Shown here: piece by piece, positions 62,827 to 64,000 of the stretch
How positions within the stretch are numbered: the first letter of the stretch is position 1
Layout of the letters: each line of letters begins with the position of its first letter
Assembly (NCBI GenBank): GCA_009193035.1
Contig: SWDT01000066.1
Span: 1 to 64,000 of the forward strand
Length of the DNA stretch: 64,000 nt
DNA from: Halicephalobus mephisto
Taxonomy: Eukaryota > Nematoda > Chromadorea > Rhabditida > Panagrolaimidae
Direction: 5' to 3'
Notes under the pieces: model-generated
The model's database searches: none
What the model saw: only the letters and a program-made list of their open reading frames with translations
What the model was told of the DNA's origin: nothing
Program-made: the position numbers and the translations under genes

Positions 62827-64000
62827 ATGGAGGATCCAGACACCCTTGTGAGCCTCTTCAGAAACGTTGTGAATTCTGACAGGAAGAATGCCATCGTTCT
62901 GGAGGACCTCAACAGAGCGTGGACTCTGGAAGAGCTCGATGCACTGACGGATAAGCTGGCCAAGCACTTCATCAAGGAATTCAAGGCCAAGAAAGGAAGT
63001 TGTATCGCGATTTATATGAACAAATGTGCAGAATACGTGATTTCTTACATTGCTGCTCTCAAAGCAGGTTTGTTTGTGTTCTACTAGGGAATTTTAATAA
63101 TCACTGCCCAGGTGGAGCATACCTTCCTCTTGATATCAGTTACCCGGAGAACCTTCTCAACTCAGTGCTCGAAGAAGTCCAGCCAGCTGTCATCTGTACT
63201 CTCGACTCTTACGTTTCTAGGCTTCCTGACTCGACCCCGAAATTTAATTTCTCTTCTTTCAAAAACTGGTCTTGCGAACTCGCCGATGCGGAGTCGACTC
63301 TCTTGCCAGACGACTTGACCCCAGATGACCTCGCTTACATTGTCTACTCTTCAGGGACGACTGGGAAACCGAAGGGAATCGCCTGTCCCCACAGAGGAGC
63401 CGTGTTGAGTTACAAGTATAGATTCAACTACTACCTTTACAAGAACGATGACGTTGTCGCTTGTAACGTTTTCTTCGTCTGGGAACTCTTCAGACCGATC
63501 CTCCAGGGAGTCAAGATGACGATCATCCCAGATGATGTCATCTATGACCCTCAGCCATTGTGCCAGTTTCTGGAGTCGAAAAATGTTACTAGAATGCTTT
63601 TCACTCCGAGTTTACTGGAGACGATTCTGGATACTCAAAGTGAGGAGATGATTAAGAAGACGTTCAGAAACTTCCGGGTTATCTGGCTTTGTGGGGAAGT
63701 CGTCACCTGTGCTTTGCTCAACCGAGCAATGTCTTTGATGGAGCATGTTCAAATTGTCAATCTCTACTCGATCAGTGAGTCCCATGACGTGGCCGTAGAG
63801 GACCTCACTGCATGGCACAGGAAAGGGGAGGAGAGGAAATACGCTCCTGTGGGGAAGGTGATTCCGAAGGTCAAGGTCTTGATTCTCGACTCCAACCTGA
63901 AGCGGGTCCCAATCGGCGTCGCCGGAGAGATCTATGTAGCCGGTCCGACTTTGGCCAAGGGGTATCTGAATCGACCAGAGTTGAATAAAAACAGATTCCT
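62827..64000 (+). CDS. NRPS-like adenylation-domain protein, N-terminal part (cut by the window)
   Basis: Exons 62827-63067 and 63112-64000, continuing past the window. The ATG at 62827 opens the frame. Core motifs of the ANL superfamily: A2 LKAGGAYLPLDISYP, A3 phosphate-binding loop YIVYSSGTTGKPKGIACPH, A4-region VFFVWELFRPILQG, A5 LYSISESHDVA, and A6-like GVAGEIYVAGPTLAKGYLNRP. The order and spacing are those of nonribosomal-peptide-synthetase-type adenylation domains rather than long-chain acyl-CoA synthetases. In the A4 region, the Asp that in amino-acid-activating domains binds the substrate alpha-amino group appears replaced by a hydrophobic residue. Whether a carrier protein and a reductase or condensation domain follow cannot be seen. 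The substrate is unknown. Confidence 0.82.

Noticed and set aside
1..64000. Prokaryotic features such as CRISPR arrays, operators, riboswitches or phage genes
   Set aside because: The window is spliced eukaryotic DNA throughout; no regularly spaced repeats or bacterial gene order were seen.

Overview
The window is protostome animal DNA, most likely from a nematode. Coding exons are split by many short introns, often 43-60 bp, with GT donors and TTTTCAG-type acceptors. The complexin ends in a non-prenylated tail of the kind I associate with nematodes, one gene is a MEC-6-like paraoxonase homologue, and three acetylcholine receptor subunits resemble levamisole-receptor subunits. I cannot name the species. 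All gene models were joined by eye from reading frames, splice sites and family resemblance, so exon ends are predictions and no transcript evidence was used.

Layout, left to right. A large minus-strand nesprin/ANC-1-like gene fills 1-10767 and leaves the window on the left. About 6 kb with no recognisable host gene follows; it holds one mariner transposon with intact ends and a broken transposase (14540-15796). NAA15, the NatA auxiliary subunit (+, 16993-19763), converges on a single-pass membrane lectin with sushi, discoidin-like and C-type lectin domains (-, 19909-23020). A secreted MAM-like protein (+, 24932-27360) converges on complexin (-, 27674-28108). A MEC-6/paraoxonase-like type II membrane protein follows (+, 29017-31760).

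From 32.7 to 41.4 kb three nicotinic acetylcholine receptor subunit genes stand in tandem on the plus strand: one alpha and two non-alpha. The third has no local signal-peptide exon. A phase-compatible signal-peptide exon lies upstream of the second gene, which suggests an interleaved or shared-5'-exon arrangement. Next come DOP1 (42802-51374), a stand-alone HDAC6-type UBP zinc finger (51677-52161) and a peroxisomal acyl-CoA thioesterase (52378-53390). These are tightly spaced on one strand and could form an operon. On the minus strand are ATG4, with two apparent single-base frameshifts, and CCDC86. The plus strand ends with an OXR1/NCOA7-like gene (LysM, GRAM, TLDc) and the start of an NRPS-like adenylation protein cut by the window edge.

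In function the window mixes housekeeping genes (NatA, Golgi/endosome traffic, autophagy, nucleolus, peroxisome) with a run of genes for neuromuscular signalling (complexin, MEC-6-like, three receptor subunits). Whether that run is more than chance cannot be told from sequence alone.
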